This document shows, piece by piece, positions 24,301-34,866 of a stretch of 64,000 nucleotides of DNA; positions within the stretch are counted from its first letter, which is position 1; the number at the start of each line of letters is the position of its first letter. Position numbers and translations under genes: made by a program. Below the pieces are notes generated by a model, which ran no database searches, had not been told where the DNA came from, and worked only from the letters and a program-made list of their open reading frames with translations. The DNA comes from Aspergillus flavus (lineage: Eukaryota > Ascomycota > Eurotiomycetes > Eurotiales > Aspergillaceae), in assembly GCF_009017415.1 (NCBI RefSeq), contig NC_092409.1:5394001-5458000 (forward strand), in the 5' to 3' direction.

Positions 24301-26465
24301 AAGGTGCCGGTTTTGTCGGAAAAAATGTAGCTGACTTGGCCCAATTCTTCGTTGATAGTAGATGTCCGTGCCTCGATTGGCGTGTCACTCTCCGGGTCAT
24401 ACATGTCGATATCAGCGTTCAGCATCAGCATCTGCGCAACCTTGACAATTTCCATACTCACGTAGAGTGAGATAGGAATCATGGTGTTGAACATGATCAG
24501 GAACGAGGTGAATATTGGACCATAGGACACGTTTGCCTTGTCAAGGTACCAAGAGTTTTGCTCAACATCGTCTGACCAGTAAATGTATGCGACGGTGCAG
24601 GCGACCGCCAGCACGACCACCAGTAGTACAATCAGCATGACTACCCGGTTGACACGGGCCTGAAGCGCAGGTGACTTGATTCGAGGATTCTTGTTCGCGT
24701 TCATTCGGATTTTACACTCCTCGCCAGTGTAGATAACCATACCGATCGCCTGCTCCGTATTACGCATAATGCTACCACGGTAGATAACCTCGTTGTTCGT
24801 CAGTGGCATTTTTTCGCCCTCGGCAACCGTAACATTGCCATCAAACTTATAGAGATCCAAATTGGGATCCTCGACAGCGAAGTGCATGGCATTGCTGCAA
24901 ATGCCATCGACTGTTGCACACACCTTGGCAACTGGTTGACAAGGCTGCTTGTTTTTGAGGTTTGTCTCACCATCTAAAGCCATTGTTTCAATGTAAGCGA
25001 TGTCGTTGGGCCCGTCTGCATGGAGCAGAACCATATCCGCTGGCACAGGCTGATCACGCTCCAGCTTCACAACATCCCCGACCTTGATATCTTTCCACTT
25101 CACCAGAGACCAATCCTGGGCGTCACTGGCAACGGAGATGTTATCACTAGACGAGGATTGGGACATTATTCCGGCACCTGGACGCAAAACGGGCGCATAG
25201 CGGTTGTTCTCTTCTTTGTCCAAGCGATAGCGACGCCAGTCGTCAAAGCCTTCCTTCCCCATAGAGATGCCAACGAAGATCAACAGTGGGACCAGAGTAG
25301 TGAAGGAACCCGTCGTACTCAAGCCAGGAATCATCTGCAAAATGGCCACCACAAGGAAGTAGAAGTTTGCTAGCTTAGTGAATTGAGCGAAAAGTTGTCG
25401 GGGAAAGAAACTCCAGAGGCTGTAACGACTAGATCGAATCCAATTTCCACAGTAGGGCCTTCCGGTCCTCTCATCGATCAATTCCTCTGTCCTAGTAGGG
25501 TCAAGAACAATATGGCGGCCATCCTTGCTTGGAGGTATATCTTTGATCCGAAGAATTGTTTTGCGAGCGGACTCCATGAATGCTTCATACCGAGCCTTAA
25601 TTCCAGTAATGGCAGCCCGTCTCTTTAGCCATTTCTCATATGCGATACTGGTAGACATGTGCCTACCTCCCTTGAGATCTTCCGATGGGTCAGAGGAAAA
25701 ATATGCCGTCGAGGTATCATCAATATGAACAGGACTATGCTCAGGTGCTGAAGTCTGAGTAACAATTACCTCCTGTTTTTCATCCTCGGTCGACTTGCGC
25801 TCATATTGACCACCCCCCGTAAGAGCACCTTGACCTGCGCCGTCGCTCGATTTCCGTGAAATCTGTTCATTTTCCGTAGAAGTTTCCTGCTGCGGGCTCA
25901 CAGGCTGAGCCAGTTCAATGTCATTGGGTGAGACAGCCCCGGGGGAAGTTGCTGAGACAATATTCTTCGCGAAAATAGTCCGTCGAAGCGAATACCCGCG
26001 ATTGCGCGATCGCGAGCGACCTGAGTCTGGGCTTTGCGGTGATGGAGGTGACAGTGCCGAGCGTGGGGAAAGGGGGGATATCGTTCTATGTTCTGGGGAT
26101 CTAACTGACAAACGATCGTCTCGGGTAATGCTAGTGTCAATAGTCAAGCCTCTGGAACTCCTCCTATTATGATTGGAAATCCTAGGCTCTTCCACGAGGG
26201 GGCGCTCGAGATCAGCTGAGAAGCGAACGCGGGGCTGGTGGGAATTCCTCCGTCCGGAGTCTGATAGTGTTCGTGAAGGGGCAATAGACGGCCGTTCTTG
26301 ACTGATACTATGCCGCGACGGAACACTAATGGAATGGCTCCTCGGGAGCGCTGAGCCCCGGCTAGAGTCCTGCCCCGATATTTCTTCCACCACTATATGA
26401 CCTTCATCAGACGTCGCTCCCTGCGCGTCCCGGTTCGCTTCGGCCCTCGCATCCTGGTTGGGCAT
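21378..26465 (-). CDS. P4-type phospholipid flippase, Dnf3/DnfD type
   Basis: Single-exon, 1695-residue aminophospholipid translocase that moves phospholipids from the outer to the cytosolic leaflet in Golgi/secretory membranes. It has a long Ser/Arg-rich disordered N-terminus (about 1-280), then transmembrane segments and the P4 motifs: LDGETNLK in the actuator domain, PISLYVSMEIVK in M4, DKTGTLTNN with phospho-Asp at about 717, KGADSIL in the nucleotide domain and GDGANDIAMIQEAHVGIG near 1285. The stretch QMIPGLSTTGSFTTLVPLLIF and the following DDWRRYRLDKEENN match the Dnf3 subgroup rather than Dnf1/2 or Drs2, and the length is close to yeast Dnf3 (about 1650). A large Ser/Arg insertion lies in the nucleotide domain. 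The subgroup call is from memory of family motifs. Confidence 0.9.
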   Translation of the reverse strand: MPNQDARAEANRDAQGATSDEGHIVVEEISGQDSSRGSALPRSHSISVPSRHSISQERPSIAPSRTLSDSGRRNSHQPRVRFSADLERPLVEEPRISNHNRRSSRGLTIDTSITRDDRLSVRSPEHRTISPLSPRSALSPPSPQSPDSGRSRSRNRGYSLRRTIFAKNIVSATSPGAVSPNDIELAQPVSPQQETSTENEQISRKSSDGAGQGALTGGGQYERKSTEDEKQEVIVTQTSAPEHSPVHIDDTSTAYFSSDPSEDLKGGRHMSTSIAYEKWLKRRAAITGIKARYEAFMESARKTILRIKDIPPSKDGRHIVLDPTRTEELIDERTGRPYCGNWIRSSRYSLWSFFPRQLFAQFTKLANFYFLVVAILQMIPGLSTTGSFTTLVPLLIFVGISMGKEGFDDWRRYRLDKEENNRYAPVLRPGAGIMSQSSSSDNISVASDAQDWSLVKWKDIKVGDVVKLERDQPVPADMVLLHADGPNDIAYIETMALDGETNLKNKQPCQPVAKVCATVDGICSNAMHFAVEDPNLDLYKFDGNVTVAEGEKMPLTNNEVIYRGSIMRNTEQAIGMVIYTGEECKIRMNANKNPRIKSPALQARVNRVVMLIVLLVVVLAVACTVAYIYWSDDVEQNSWYLDKANVSYGPIFTSFLIMFNTMIPISLYVSMEIVKVAQMLMLNADIDMYDPESDTPIEARTSTINEELGQVSYIFSDKTGTLTNNSMRFRKMSVAGTAWYHDFDLREEEAREGGREKLIHKKRSFKGKKSMTRKSNVSEARSHLARPSSTSVADKTRKPGRPVLDYRTADMVKYIQRKPYTLFARKAKMFVLAIALCHTCIPESDELGNTSFQAASPDELALVMAAQELGYLVIDRQPNTLTVRTYPNGPDGPASEETYEILDVIEFSSARKRMSVVVRMPDQRICLFCKGADSILMQLLKRAALAQEKAVEIERRASKRKAAEASEIIRRNSEYQARNSGVRTSLSRPSMTHRRSSVSGRHMSTLRESIDVWLRDRETDGGILNRGNDAEYYSPRPSAQIGRPSTTMSDSGSSVNDDEEEDLVEEALVVNEEAVFERCFQHLNDFATEGLRTLLYGHRFLDEASYNTWKTAYREACTSLDDRQEKIEKVGEQLEQQLELTGATAIEDKLQKGVPEAIDKLRRANIKLWMLTGDKRETAINVGHSCRLVKDYSTLVILDQETGEVERSIVKFTSDLTQGTVAHSVVVVDGQTLSMIEADETLRARFFKLAILVDSVICCRASPKQKAFLVHSIRKQVKDSITLAIGDGANDIAMIQEAHVGIGITGKEGLQAARISDYSIAQFRFLLKLLLVHGRWNYMRACKYTLGTFWKEMLFYLTQALYQRWNGYTGTSLYEPWSLSMFNTLFTSLAVIFLGIFTKDLAASTLLAVPELYTKGQQHGGFNIKLYLGWTFMATCEAMIVYFTMFGLWANVMFTHTGSDIFSSGLLTYTACVIIINTKLQALEVHNKTYLSLAVFIISVGGWFVWDMILSRQYNFGSGDGIYHVPGNFIFQSGHDLAFWVILLLTVVAVIVFEVTVSAVRANLFPTDVDIFQEYEQDLEIRKRFEEAAASELQQGWDHGSKKSSLELAREAEMEAREKQVQELLSRPRVMTKTGSGPMGTETEVELAGYNSSADHVADRSNPMTEDEVMNTPRRSVEIHELFTKGFGAIRKGQL

Positions 26466-28883
26466 AGCGAGAATAGTTCTCCTTCAATAGCCTTCCGGCT
26501 GAATTGCGCAATGGTTCGGTTCGTCCAATAACGCTACTGATCTTATACAGTACTTTCTCAGGTATCGCAAAGTTAAATTCACAGGACAAAATCGAGGGAT
26601 TGCAATCGAATGGTGTATCGGCGAAGAGTAAAGGAAAAAACCTGGTGCATTCTTCAATCGAGCGGGCGGGGAGTAAAGAATCTAGCACAGCGTCTACAAT
26701 CGACAGTAAGCGATGCTCCGATCAACGAGAGGCACAAGCTATAACCTGTACATAAAGATAGAAAATGATAGGATGGTATATCGAAACAATAGCGACAGTC
26801 CGTTATAGCGATAAATGACACGACAACCGCACGTTCGAGGAAAAACGACTGTGGGGAAGACCTTCAGGTCAACAATCTAACAATAAACTAGGAAAGAAAA
26901 GAAGATACCAGATCTAACGGGGTACCAACAAAACAAACTGAAGGAAAAGAGACTGTGAAGAGATGGCAAAGGCCACCGCGAACGAACGAAGAAGCCAACG
27001 TCGACACCTACGGTCGTCCGCAGGCGGCGACTGGGTCGAGTCGAGGCCTTTTGCAAACTAGTTGCTCTGGTTGAGTTTGGAGACCCAAATGACCGTTCCC
27101 GAAAGCGGTAAGATGCCCGAAAATAGAGCAGCCGCCACTTTGGGGACTTAATTCTCTTTCTCTCTTTAAACTTTGCCTCTGCGATATTAGTATGTATGTC
27201 TCCGCGCTCGCAATCAAAGACGAAAACATACATACACAAGAAGAACCACGTTTGGGGTCAACTTCTTCCTCAACAATATAAGAAGTAAAGTCTAATAAAA
27301 TGAGTCGTAGAAAATCCTTCCCACCCCTCGTAATTTAGTCCCTGCAGCGGTCAAGGGGACCCTCCCACTAGTTAACTTAGCGATACTACCAAGACGGCCT
27401 TCGATAATTTTTCGACGGGCGCCTGTGGAGAAAACTGTACAGAACGACCTTAAATTACCCGCCGACCAGTCAAGGACTTGGTTGGATCAAAGCGGTGGCT
27501 TGGAGGGGGCCACGCAAGTCAACGCAATCCGGGAACCCAAATACGATAATGAATGGCCTCATTGGCAATCGTCACCCACTTATACTACCACTTGGGGTTA
27601 CAATTCTCCCGTCAATCAAATAAGAATTTCTTCCCATGCCCATGTGCTACGTCAAGGTGGCATGCTTGCAACGCTGTTTGCTTCTCTTCTCTTAGTTGCA
27701 TGCATACTTGCTTACTGTGCTTTAGCAGAAAAGCTTACAGCCATTACTATGGAATCCATACCAGATTAGAGAACAAAAGACCACAGAATCTTTATGATTT
27801 TCTCTTCTATTGTACTTTAGCCCAAGAGTAAAATAAAAAAAAAAAATTGTTTCTCCCACAACACTTTTATCTGGTACAATGCACAGCCTTCAGAGAACAG
27901 TTGGTTGAACCTGTCACCCAACCCAGGGTTCAGTGGCGGCATGTCTTCCAATTGAGGATCCCCGGGGTCGACCCCCCGGAAGTTGAATCCTACGATTGTC
28001 AAACCCACTGTGCGTGGCAGACTGGCCACCCACGCGCGTGCATTTTACGCAGCCTTGTGGGTATGTAGGTGAGTGGTCACCAGTGGTGGCAAGGATTCCA
28101 AGGAATGAGAAATAAACTAGGCCCAGAGGCGGGGCCAACCTGAAGTGACTGAACCTTGTCATCAGGGCGCACAAAGTCGACATGGATTCTTCCTCTGGGG
28201 AACCAATTTAGGCTGACATCTTCAACGATTGAGGCCACCCTAATGTTGTGATCCCGAACCTTTGAACCAGGCAGACATATTTTAAACTTTCACAAACGAA
28301 ACAAGAGAGAAAAGAAAAAGAAAAAGAAACAGGAAGAATAACAAAATCATCGCTATTGACTCATTGTCCACACCACCACTACTAACCTCATCATGAATCC
28401 TGCTCAGTGGGACAACATTGGATCACGTGGTAGCATGGAGCAATGAACGGTCCCATTGAGGTATAGTGCCAAGTGGATCATCATGGTTAGTTGCTGACTC
28501 TACATCTCCATCGACGTCATTCAACGGGCGGGAACAACTTCCGACCCTGGCAAAACATTGGATAGCTGCAGGTACCTACGACATACTAGTGATTTTTCGA
28601 CAATGTCCATGGCGATATTCTGTCTCATCAATCATGTAATACCTAAATTTCATGCCGATGTAGCTCCCATTCGAAATACAGACGTTGCGCGCAGTAAAGA
28701 TAATATCGACGTATGCTCTATCCTTAACCATTGACCAATTCCGCCGCACCAGTAGCTTTTAGTCAATTTAGGCTAAGCGCCGTAGAAGTGAATAAGTAAG
28801 GAAATCGTAATCATAATGGATACAACCAGACGTCCTGCCTTTCCGAGAGAAGCCCCTTCCCGTCCTGCACCATACCCGTTCAT
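26466..28883. other. Intergenic between flippase 5' end and VWA gene 3' end
   Basis: 2.4 kb containing the flippase promoter and leader (both neighbours are on the minus strand). A/G-rich runs occur at 28300-28335. One 114-codon plus-strand frame at 27425-27769 lacks family resemblance and is not called. Confidence 0.55.
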
Positions 28884-31031
28884 CTAGTACCGCGGTGGCG
28901 GAGGGGGAGCGTATCCGTAAGGGCTCTGCGGTGGAGGATAGCCTCTCGTGGCACCAGCGGGCGGTTGTCCATATCCAGCAGAAGGAGGGGGAGTTCCGTA
29001 TCCACCATACGGCTGTGGCTGTCCATAACCAGGTGGTGGGCCCTGGCCCTGGCTAGGAGGATAAGGTGCTTGACCATATCCCGGTCCTGGGCCATATGGA
29101 CCGGGTGGTGGGGGTTGGTTAGGGTTTCCTCGCTGGCCGTATCCAGGCCCCGGGTTATAGCCACCGTACTGGCCTGGTGGAGGTCCTTGAGGTCCTGGAG
29201 GAGGTCCGCCCGGTCCCCGGAATCCGCCCGGCCCACCAGGTCCTTGAGGTCCCCCGAATCCGCCAGGTGCGCCAGGTCCTTGAGGCCCCCCAAATCCGCC
29301 CGGTCCACCAGGCCCTTGAGGTCCTCCGAACCCCCCAGGTCCGCCAGGTCCTTGAGGCCCTCCAGGCCCAGCACGGCCAGCGGCCTTCTCGTCCTTGGTA
29401 TCATATGAGGAATCAATAGCACCAAGCATCAATTTAGCGCACTGGGAATTATCAGTGTGCAATGTTCATGGGATTTTGCTGGCGCAGTGTCTACTTACCC
29501 AAAGCTCTCGCGTCAAATACACAGGGGGAACGGCGCGAGACATCTCGTCTTGCTCGACCTCGAAATCTGCCAGGTATATCAGCGCACAGCTCCATTAACT
29601 TGACACAAATTGTATGAGAAACCCACTTGAAGTGCAGTCAATCAGATTTCCAATGCTTGGGTCCTCGTCCAAACTGGATAGGAAATCACGTGCTTTGGAA
29701 TCATTGCCCACCTGCGAGAACTGGAAAGAAACAGCACCTCGCCCAAATGGAGTCCGCGATACCTCGTCAACAGCATAGCGAATCGAGTTAGCCACGCAGT
29801 CAAGGGGTTCACCAGCTGGCTGCCCGTCCGTAATGGTAATGATCAGTACCGGCTTCTGTAAGCGGCCTGCCCGGGCAGGTCCCACGACCTGAGGATCCAG
29901 AACCTTATTCTTCAGACCTGTCCCCAGCGGCGTCAGACCTTGGAAACGGACACGTGAGACCAACATGTTGACATCATCCGCATTGCGGATGCCGTCACCT
30001 CTTTCCATGGAGTTCATAAACCGCACAGAGATGCCGTCCTCGTCGAAGGTCGATGCAGCGGTCGCAACGATGCCAATGATCTGCCTCAGTTGTTCTTTTC
30101 TCACGCCTCTTTCCTCAAATTCGATAGATCCACTGTCATCTACGTAAAGAATGATATCGAAGAGGGACAATTTTATAATGTCCATGGCCACCTCGGTCGG
30201 CACTCTCCATTCTTGGACGATCTTGTTGATTTTAGCTGGTGCATCGTCGGCCAGACTTTGGACGAGTAAATTCAACTTCTCGGGAGGATAAAAGTTTTGG
30301 AGGTTCTTCTCTTGGATGGTCGAAATTAGAAGCTGGCGATAGGCGGCTACCTGCTGCTCGGTGGCTCGGGGAGCGGGAGATGCGCCTCCTGGAGGACCAT
30401 AGGGAGCACCTTGAGGTCCCGGTCCAGGTGTTCCTTGCTGTGGAGGACGCGCGGGACCACCGGGATAAGGTGCATTCTGCGGAGGATATCCTGGTCCCTA
30501 GTAGTTCACCCAGTTAGTCCACATTCTTGGCCAAGAATTTGTATTCAGTGATGGCAGTTTTCATAGTGAAACAGACACCATAAAGGGGACGCGACAAGGG
30601 GAGACAAGTGGATGACTATGTACATGAGAAGATGGCTGTGAAGGATATTCTGGTCCAGGCGCGGATCTAGTTGACGAGCCATGTGGGGACGGCGGAGGAG
30701 GCCTTCCGTAGCCTTGGGGAGGTTGTCCATAGCCTTGAGGAGGCCCATAGGGGTCTGATCCATAAGGAGGGACCTGAGGGTATCCCTGTGGCGGTGGTGG
30801 AGCCGAACCATATGGCGCTGGAGAATAACTCTGAGGCGCAGGGGATTGAGACGGATAGCCAGAATAAGTTGGAGACACCGGAGACGGTGAGGGTGCTGGC
30901 TTGTTTGGAGGCACTGATGGGGCATACGCTTGGTACTGTTGGGGCGGCGCTGGCGAAGGTGGATAGGGCGATGCCGACCCAGTACGTAGCTGTGGAGGAT
31001 ATCCTTGTTGGTTATAATAAGGTCGCGACAT
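28884..31031 (-). CDS. VWA-domain protein with Pro/Gln/Tyr-rich N-terminus and Gly/Pro repeat tail
   Basis: Exons are 30624-31031, 29627-30497, 29499-29566 and 28884-29441, giving 1905 nt and 634 residues from the start MSRPYYNQQ. Residues 1-190 are low-complexity (PPQGYG-type). A helical segment with NFYPPEK comes next, then a von Willebrand A domain with MIDAS elements YVDDSGS, a Thr in PLGTGL, and ITDGQP. The last exon encodes four near-identical 12-residue repeats based on GFGGPQGPGGPG, then Gly/Pro/Tyr-rich sequence. VWA domains bind partners through a metal ion; the partner here is unknown. No signal peptide is present. An alternative upstream start with three extra exons exists (separate entry). 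All junctions are in frame. Confidence 0.82.
29190..29370 (-). repeat. Tandem 36-bp repeats encoding GFGGPQGPGGPG units
   Basis: About four copies of a 36-bp unit within the last VWA-gene exon. The encoded 12-residue collagen-like repeats vary at single residues (Ala for Gly, Arg for Gly). The length is likely to vary between strains. Confidence 0.85.
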
Positions 31032-31262
31032 CGTTACACGGATGCGTCCAGGTGAAGAGAGTAGAAAGGAGCGAAGGACGTGAGGTCCAAGGTGTGGACA
31101 GCTGGTATGAGTTGATAAAAGGGAGAAGTAGTGAATGATGTAGACGGAAAGACCCAAATTCCCCTTCACTTGATAGACGAGATAGATTGTGGAGGGGTGG
31201 CGACGCGAGCAGGTAAGGCAGAAATTGAAAAGGCAAATGAGAAACAAACAAAATTAGCTTAC

Positions 31263-31809
31263 CGAGTTGCCGGATGGAGCAGGAGAACCTGGGTAAGCCT
31301 GATATTGTTGTGGTTGCTGCTCCAGTGAGCAACAATCATCAGCAGTGACTCAAGAAAATGTGGTAAAAGGGAGATTGCCAGTGGTAATGAGGGGTATTGC
31401 TAGGTTTAAGGTATGGGTATAGGGCAGCAGTAAACTGGGAAAATTATGATAGTGTAGCTTGGCCGCTACTTTCAGCTATTATTAGTGGGCACACTCACAT
31501 TGTATCCACCGGGAGCAGCACCACCAGGCTGCAGCGCTGCAGGAGGACCGCCCGTGTAGCCTGTGGGAGGCGCTCCTCCAGATGGCCCCGAGTTGTTACC
31601 ACTCATGTTCTGCGGGTTTTGACTGGCGGCAATCTTGGAAGCAAACTAGGCGCATACAATATGCAGAAATTAGTACTGGGATGTAGTTCTATTGGGGTTG
31701 AAGAATGTTGTTTTCAAGTCTTATCTCATTCCAGGGAGAAGCTTGACTGAGGGCGGGGCAAGAACGCGGGGCATAAGAAATTTGAAGGACAGGTGGAACT
31801 TACACCCAT
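31263..31809 (-). other. Candidate alternative 5' exons of the VWA gene
   Basis: Three short exons can be read: 31804-31809 (Met-Gly), 31499-31645 (49 codons, FASKIAASQNPQ...GGYN) and 31263-31316 (18 codons, ending SGNS). All are phase 0 with good GTAAGT/GTGAGT donors. They encode the same Pro/Gly/Gln-rich style as the VWA N-terminus. They could splice to an acceptor at 30989 inside the main first exon, which would bypass the MSRPYYNQQ start. That last intron would be about 270 nt, long for this genome. They could instead belong to a separate transcript. Confidence 0.5.
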
Positions 31810-33427
31810 GGTGGATGTTGTTGAATCCTTTGGCTTGTGACCGTCGGAGAATTCAAATTGAAGTCAAACACAGTACAGGAGGAGTATGTCTTGGAAGCAG
31901 GTCAAAATAACAGATTGCGTAAATGAGAGAGAAGTAAATAGATGAGGGGACCCGTGATGACGATTGGGTTCGTCGTCATGAGACCCGCTTTTTTTTTTCT
32001 ATTTTTTCAGCTGAAGTTGAGAATACGGAGTACATCGAAAATACGAGCAGCTACTCAGACCTTCCGAGTACCGCAGCGAACAAGGCTCAGACTATGTGAA
32101 ATTACGCCGTAGTTTAATCCTAAGGATAAGGCCCTTTTGGAGGACCGGCTATATTCGCCACCTATACTTATGAGTGGAATAAAAACAAATTGATACATTG
32201 TTATTTTTTGTGGCAGTACACATGTAGAGTTCAAAATATACATCGCTGTTTTCATGGTCCGTACCACAACCAGCTTCAGGCATAGTTCCCATGGATCTAT
32301 GTAATGCCCATGGCTCTTCCATGCCAAATACAATTAACTATATATTGAATCGATCTTGTGAACCCCACATACGAATATACGTCGTTGAAGAGGGATTACG
32401 GATCCATCCATAAGGCTGAGCTGGTCTCAGCCTCGGCTTAATGGGACCCTATCCGGTCAAGACGGCAATCCAAGGGATCAACCGATGGCTTGATACAACT
32501 TTCAACCTATTTCTGTCCATAAATCTTTTTCTTTTCACAATTGTGACATCACAGCCATTGTGGTTGATCAGTCACGCTCCTTCACGTCAAGTGATCATGG
32601 GGCTATACCCAATCAGTCACCCTTGTCCATGGCCTGGAGCGTAAGGCAGTGGATCACTGGTCAAATCATCTGGTCCATAACCTCAGGATTAACATGTCAC
32701 ATTATGATTCTCATACCTGCCTTCATGTGTAACCTTGTCGTGCACCAGCCTTGCTATCCCTTCAAATTCGCCTACAGTTCGCACGAATCATTCTATTGGT
32801 TGAAACCATCGGTCATCTCGTATTTCAGTATACATGGGTTGCGATCTGACTCTTCACAAGAACCATTACCATAGACCTATCTCATGATATGCCTATCTGA
32901 ATTACTCACAAGAACTGGACATGAACAAGAATCATGGACTGCGTCAGATGAACAGTACCGGCAAATCAATTGTAGTGGCCAAATTGCCCTACTATCATTG
33001 GAACCTCCCGTCGCCGTTTCCAAACCAATATGTAGCCACTGATGTCACTCCTCAAAAAAGAAATATGTTTCGGGGACGGTGAGCTCTGCATTAATAAAAG
33101 GAGGAAAGGAAAGCGCGATACAGATGCTTGCCCGGCTTTTCTTTGTACTTTCGCTCGCGTTCCCATTCTTTTGTCTCAATACTACCAAGATCCCTTGCAC
33201 CAGACATACTTGGCGAACGCCCTTTGCGAACTGATCTTATTAAAGAATGAGCACCTGCGGTTCTTTTCTCACGGGGCTTTCTGGTCTTTTTATTACTTGA
33301 CGGGCACGTTTAATCGTTAATTATTCACGTGGTAAGTATTATGCTGCGTGTTCTCGCTCTCTAACCTGGACTTCGCTTCTTTGTTCTCTGACTCTGACGC
33401 AGCATAATTTCACTTAATAGAGCCGGA
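31810..33427. other. Divergent intergenic region, VWA gene / MocA-like gene
   Basis: 1.6 kb between divergent starts. It contains a T-run at 31990-32008 and a TACGGAGTA 9-mer at 32024. A candidate leader intron of the MocA-like gene lies at 33332-33402. No coding gene is recognised. Confidence 0.55.
33332..33402 (+). other. Candidate 5'-leader intron of the MocA-like gene
   Basis: A 71-nt segment with donor GTAAGT, branch-like CTCTGAC and acceptor CGCAG, ending 25 nt before the start codon. It looks like a spliced leader intron; only transcript data can show it. Confidence 0.4.
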
Positions 33428-34585
33428 ATGACACAAACAATCTTGCGGGTTGGAATTCTCACAGATGGGGGCCAAGCCATCCAAAACCTCTATCTCCCTG
33501 TTCTCCGAACACTTCACGACTCGTATCGCGTCGCTGCTATCTACGACTCCTCCACTCTGTCTCCGAAAGACAGCACGGCCGATGATTTGCCTAAGGTTGC
33601 TTCTAGCCCGGAAAGGGTTCTGAATGACCCTTCCGTCGACCTTGTCCTGAACTTCATGCCGAATGAATACCACGAAACATACACTGTTGCAGCCTTGGAA
33701 GCTGGCAAGCATGTTATGGTGGAAACTCCCGTCAGCCTGAGTATTCCGAGCGCTTTGCGCATAATTGAGACTGAGAGGCGGGCTCCGAACCAAGCGAAAG
33801 TTTTCGTGGCCTCTGCACGTCGGTATGCGCCTTGTTTCGAGGTCTTTAAGAAAGAAGCCGCCAGCCTGGATCGGATATACTATGCTCGATGTCGTAATAT
33901 CGCAGGGCCACACGTGGCGCACACAGCTACTGCGCCGAAGAACAAACACCTGAGGATAAAGGGGAGTATACGAGACGGGCTGTCTCTCGACGACCAGCAT
34001 GGCGAGCGGCTGCGCCATTGCCTTCTCCAGGAGGTTTTCCTTGGCGAGGATTTGACTGAGGAGCGTCTCTCCCTAAGCCGATTTCTGGCATCCTTAGGGT
34101 GTCATGACTTGGGCCTGATGCGCGATACACTGGGGCATCCCGATGCCGTTTCCAACATTACAGTGAATGAACCATTCTACTCGGCCGTGTTCTATTACAA
34201 TGGCAGCGTTAGTCGGGGTCACCATCCGTTTACTTTGATATACGAAACAGGAACCGATTCCGTTCCTCGATGTGACGCACACCTAGCTCTCTATGGTAAT
34301 ACCAAGACCGTGAGCATGCATTATGATTTACCTTACGCCCAAGGCAAGCCATCACGGGTGGTTGTGGAAACAGCGGATGGCAAGGGGAATCTGAAAAGAA
34401 CGGAGAGTGTTAGTAGCTGGGAGGATGCGTTTAACGCCGAGCTTAAGGCGTTGCATGCGTACTTGGTTGAGGGAAAGCCTGCCCGGACAACAGCAAAAGA
34501 CTCCCTCCAGGATCTCAAATTGTTTCAAACGATTTTTGAGCAGTATGATCGACAGTGCGGGACCATTAGAACCCCCCTTGGCTAA
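33428..34585 (+). CDS. Gfo/Idh/MocA-family oxidoreductase-like protein
   Basis: Single exon, 385 residues. The N-terminal Rossmann-like half (RVGILTDGG..., then YDSS, then DLVLNFMPNEYHETYTVAALEAGKHVMVE) and the C-terminal alpha/beta half (residues about 140-350) follow the Gfo/Idh/MocA layout. Family members use NAD(P) to oxidise or reduce sugars, inositols or related compounds. Two key motifs are altered: the glycine-rich nucleotide loop is degenerate (TDGGQA), and the EKP motif that normally supplies the catalytic lysine reads ETP (residues about 99-101). The substrate cannot be guessed. It converges on SRP72, with stops 281 bp apart. Confidence 0.82.
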   Translation: MTQTILRVGILTDGGQAIQNLYLPVLRTLHDSYRVAAIYDSSTLSPKDSTADDLPKVASSPERVLNDPSVDLVLNFMPNEYHETYTVAALEAGKHVMVETPVSLSIPSALRIIETERRAPNQAKVFVASARRYAPCFEVFKKEAASLDRIYYARCRNIAGPHVAHTATAPKNKHLRIKGSIRDGLSLDDQHGERLRHCLLQEVFLGEDLTEERLSLSRFLASLGCHDLGLMRDTLGHPDAVSNITVNEPFYSAVFYYNGSVSRGHHPFTLIYETGTDSVPRCDAHLALYGNTKTVSMHYDLPYAQGKPSRVVVETADGKGNLKRTESVSSWEDAFNAELKALHAYLVEGKPARTTAKDSLQDLKLFQTIFEQYDRQCGTIRTPLG

Positions 34586-34866
34586 ATTGGCGACGTACCT
34601 GTGCCTGGTCGAGCAAGTCTGCTATTGGATTTGCGGGGTGGCTAGTTTATTCTTGTTATTGTGCATGTCTTCCTACTTGTGGTTGACATGAATATTAGCG
34701 TGAAGGGCGGGAGTTATCGAGGTATACAAGCACATTGATTGGATATATTTGTGTTTGCTAAATTGATAAGTGAGATCAACTCTAGTTTTAAACGAGACTC
34801 GTTGCGACTTTGATATAATTTGCAAGACAGGGTCTGTTTGTTATACACAACTGTTCACATATAAAT

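Noticed and set aside
27425..27769. 114-codon plus-strand frame upstream of the flippase
   Set aside because: A single hydrophobic segment near the end, no motif, and it lies in the leader/promoter region; not enough to call a gene.
28965..29408. 147-codon plus-strand frame opposite the VWA gene tail
   Set aside because: It is the antisense reading of the 36-bp repeats, and its periodic Arg/Ser composition follows from them.
33410..34018. 202-codon minus-strand frame opposite the MocA-like gene
   Set aside because: Shadow of a strong sense gene; no recognisable domain.
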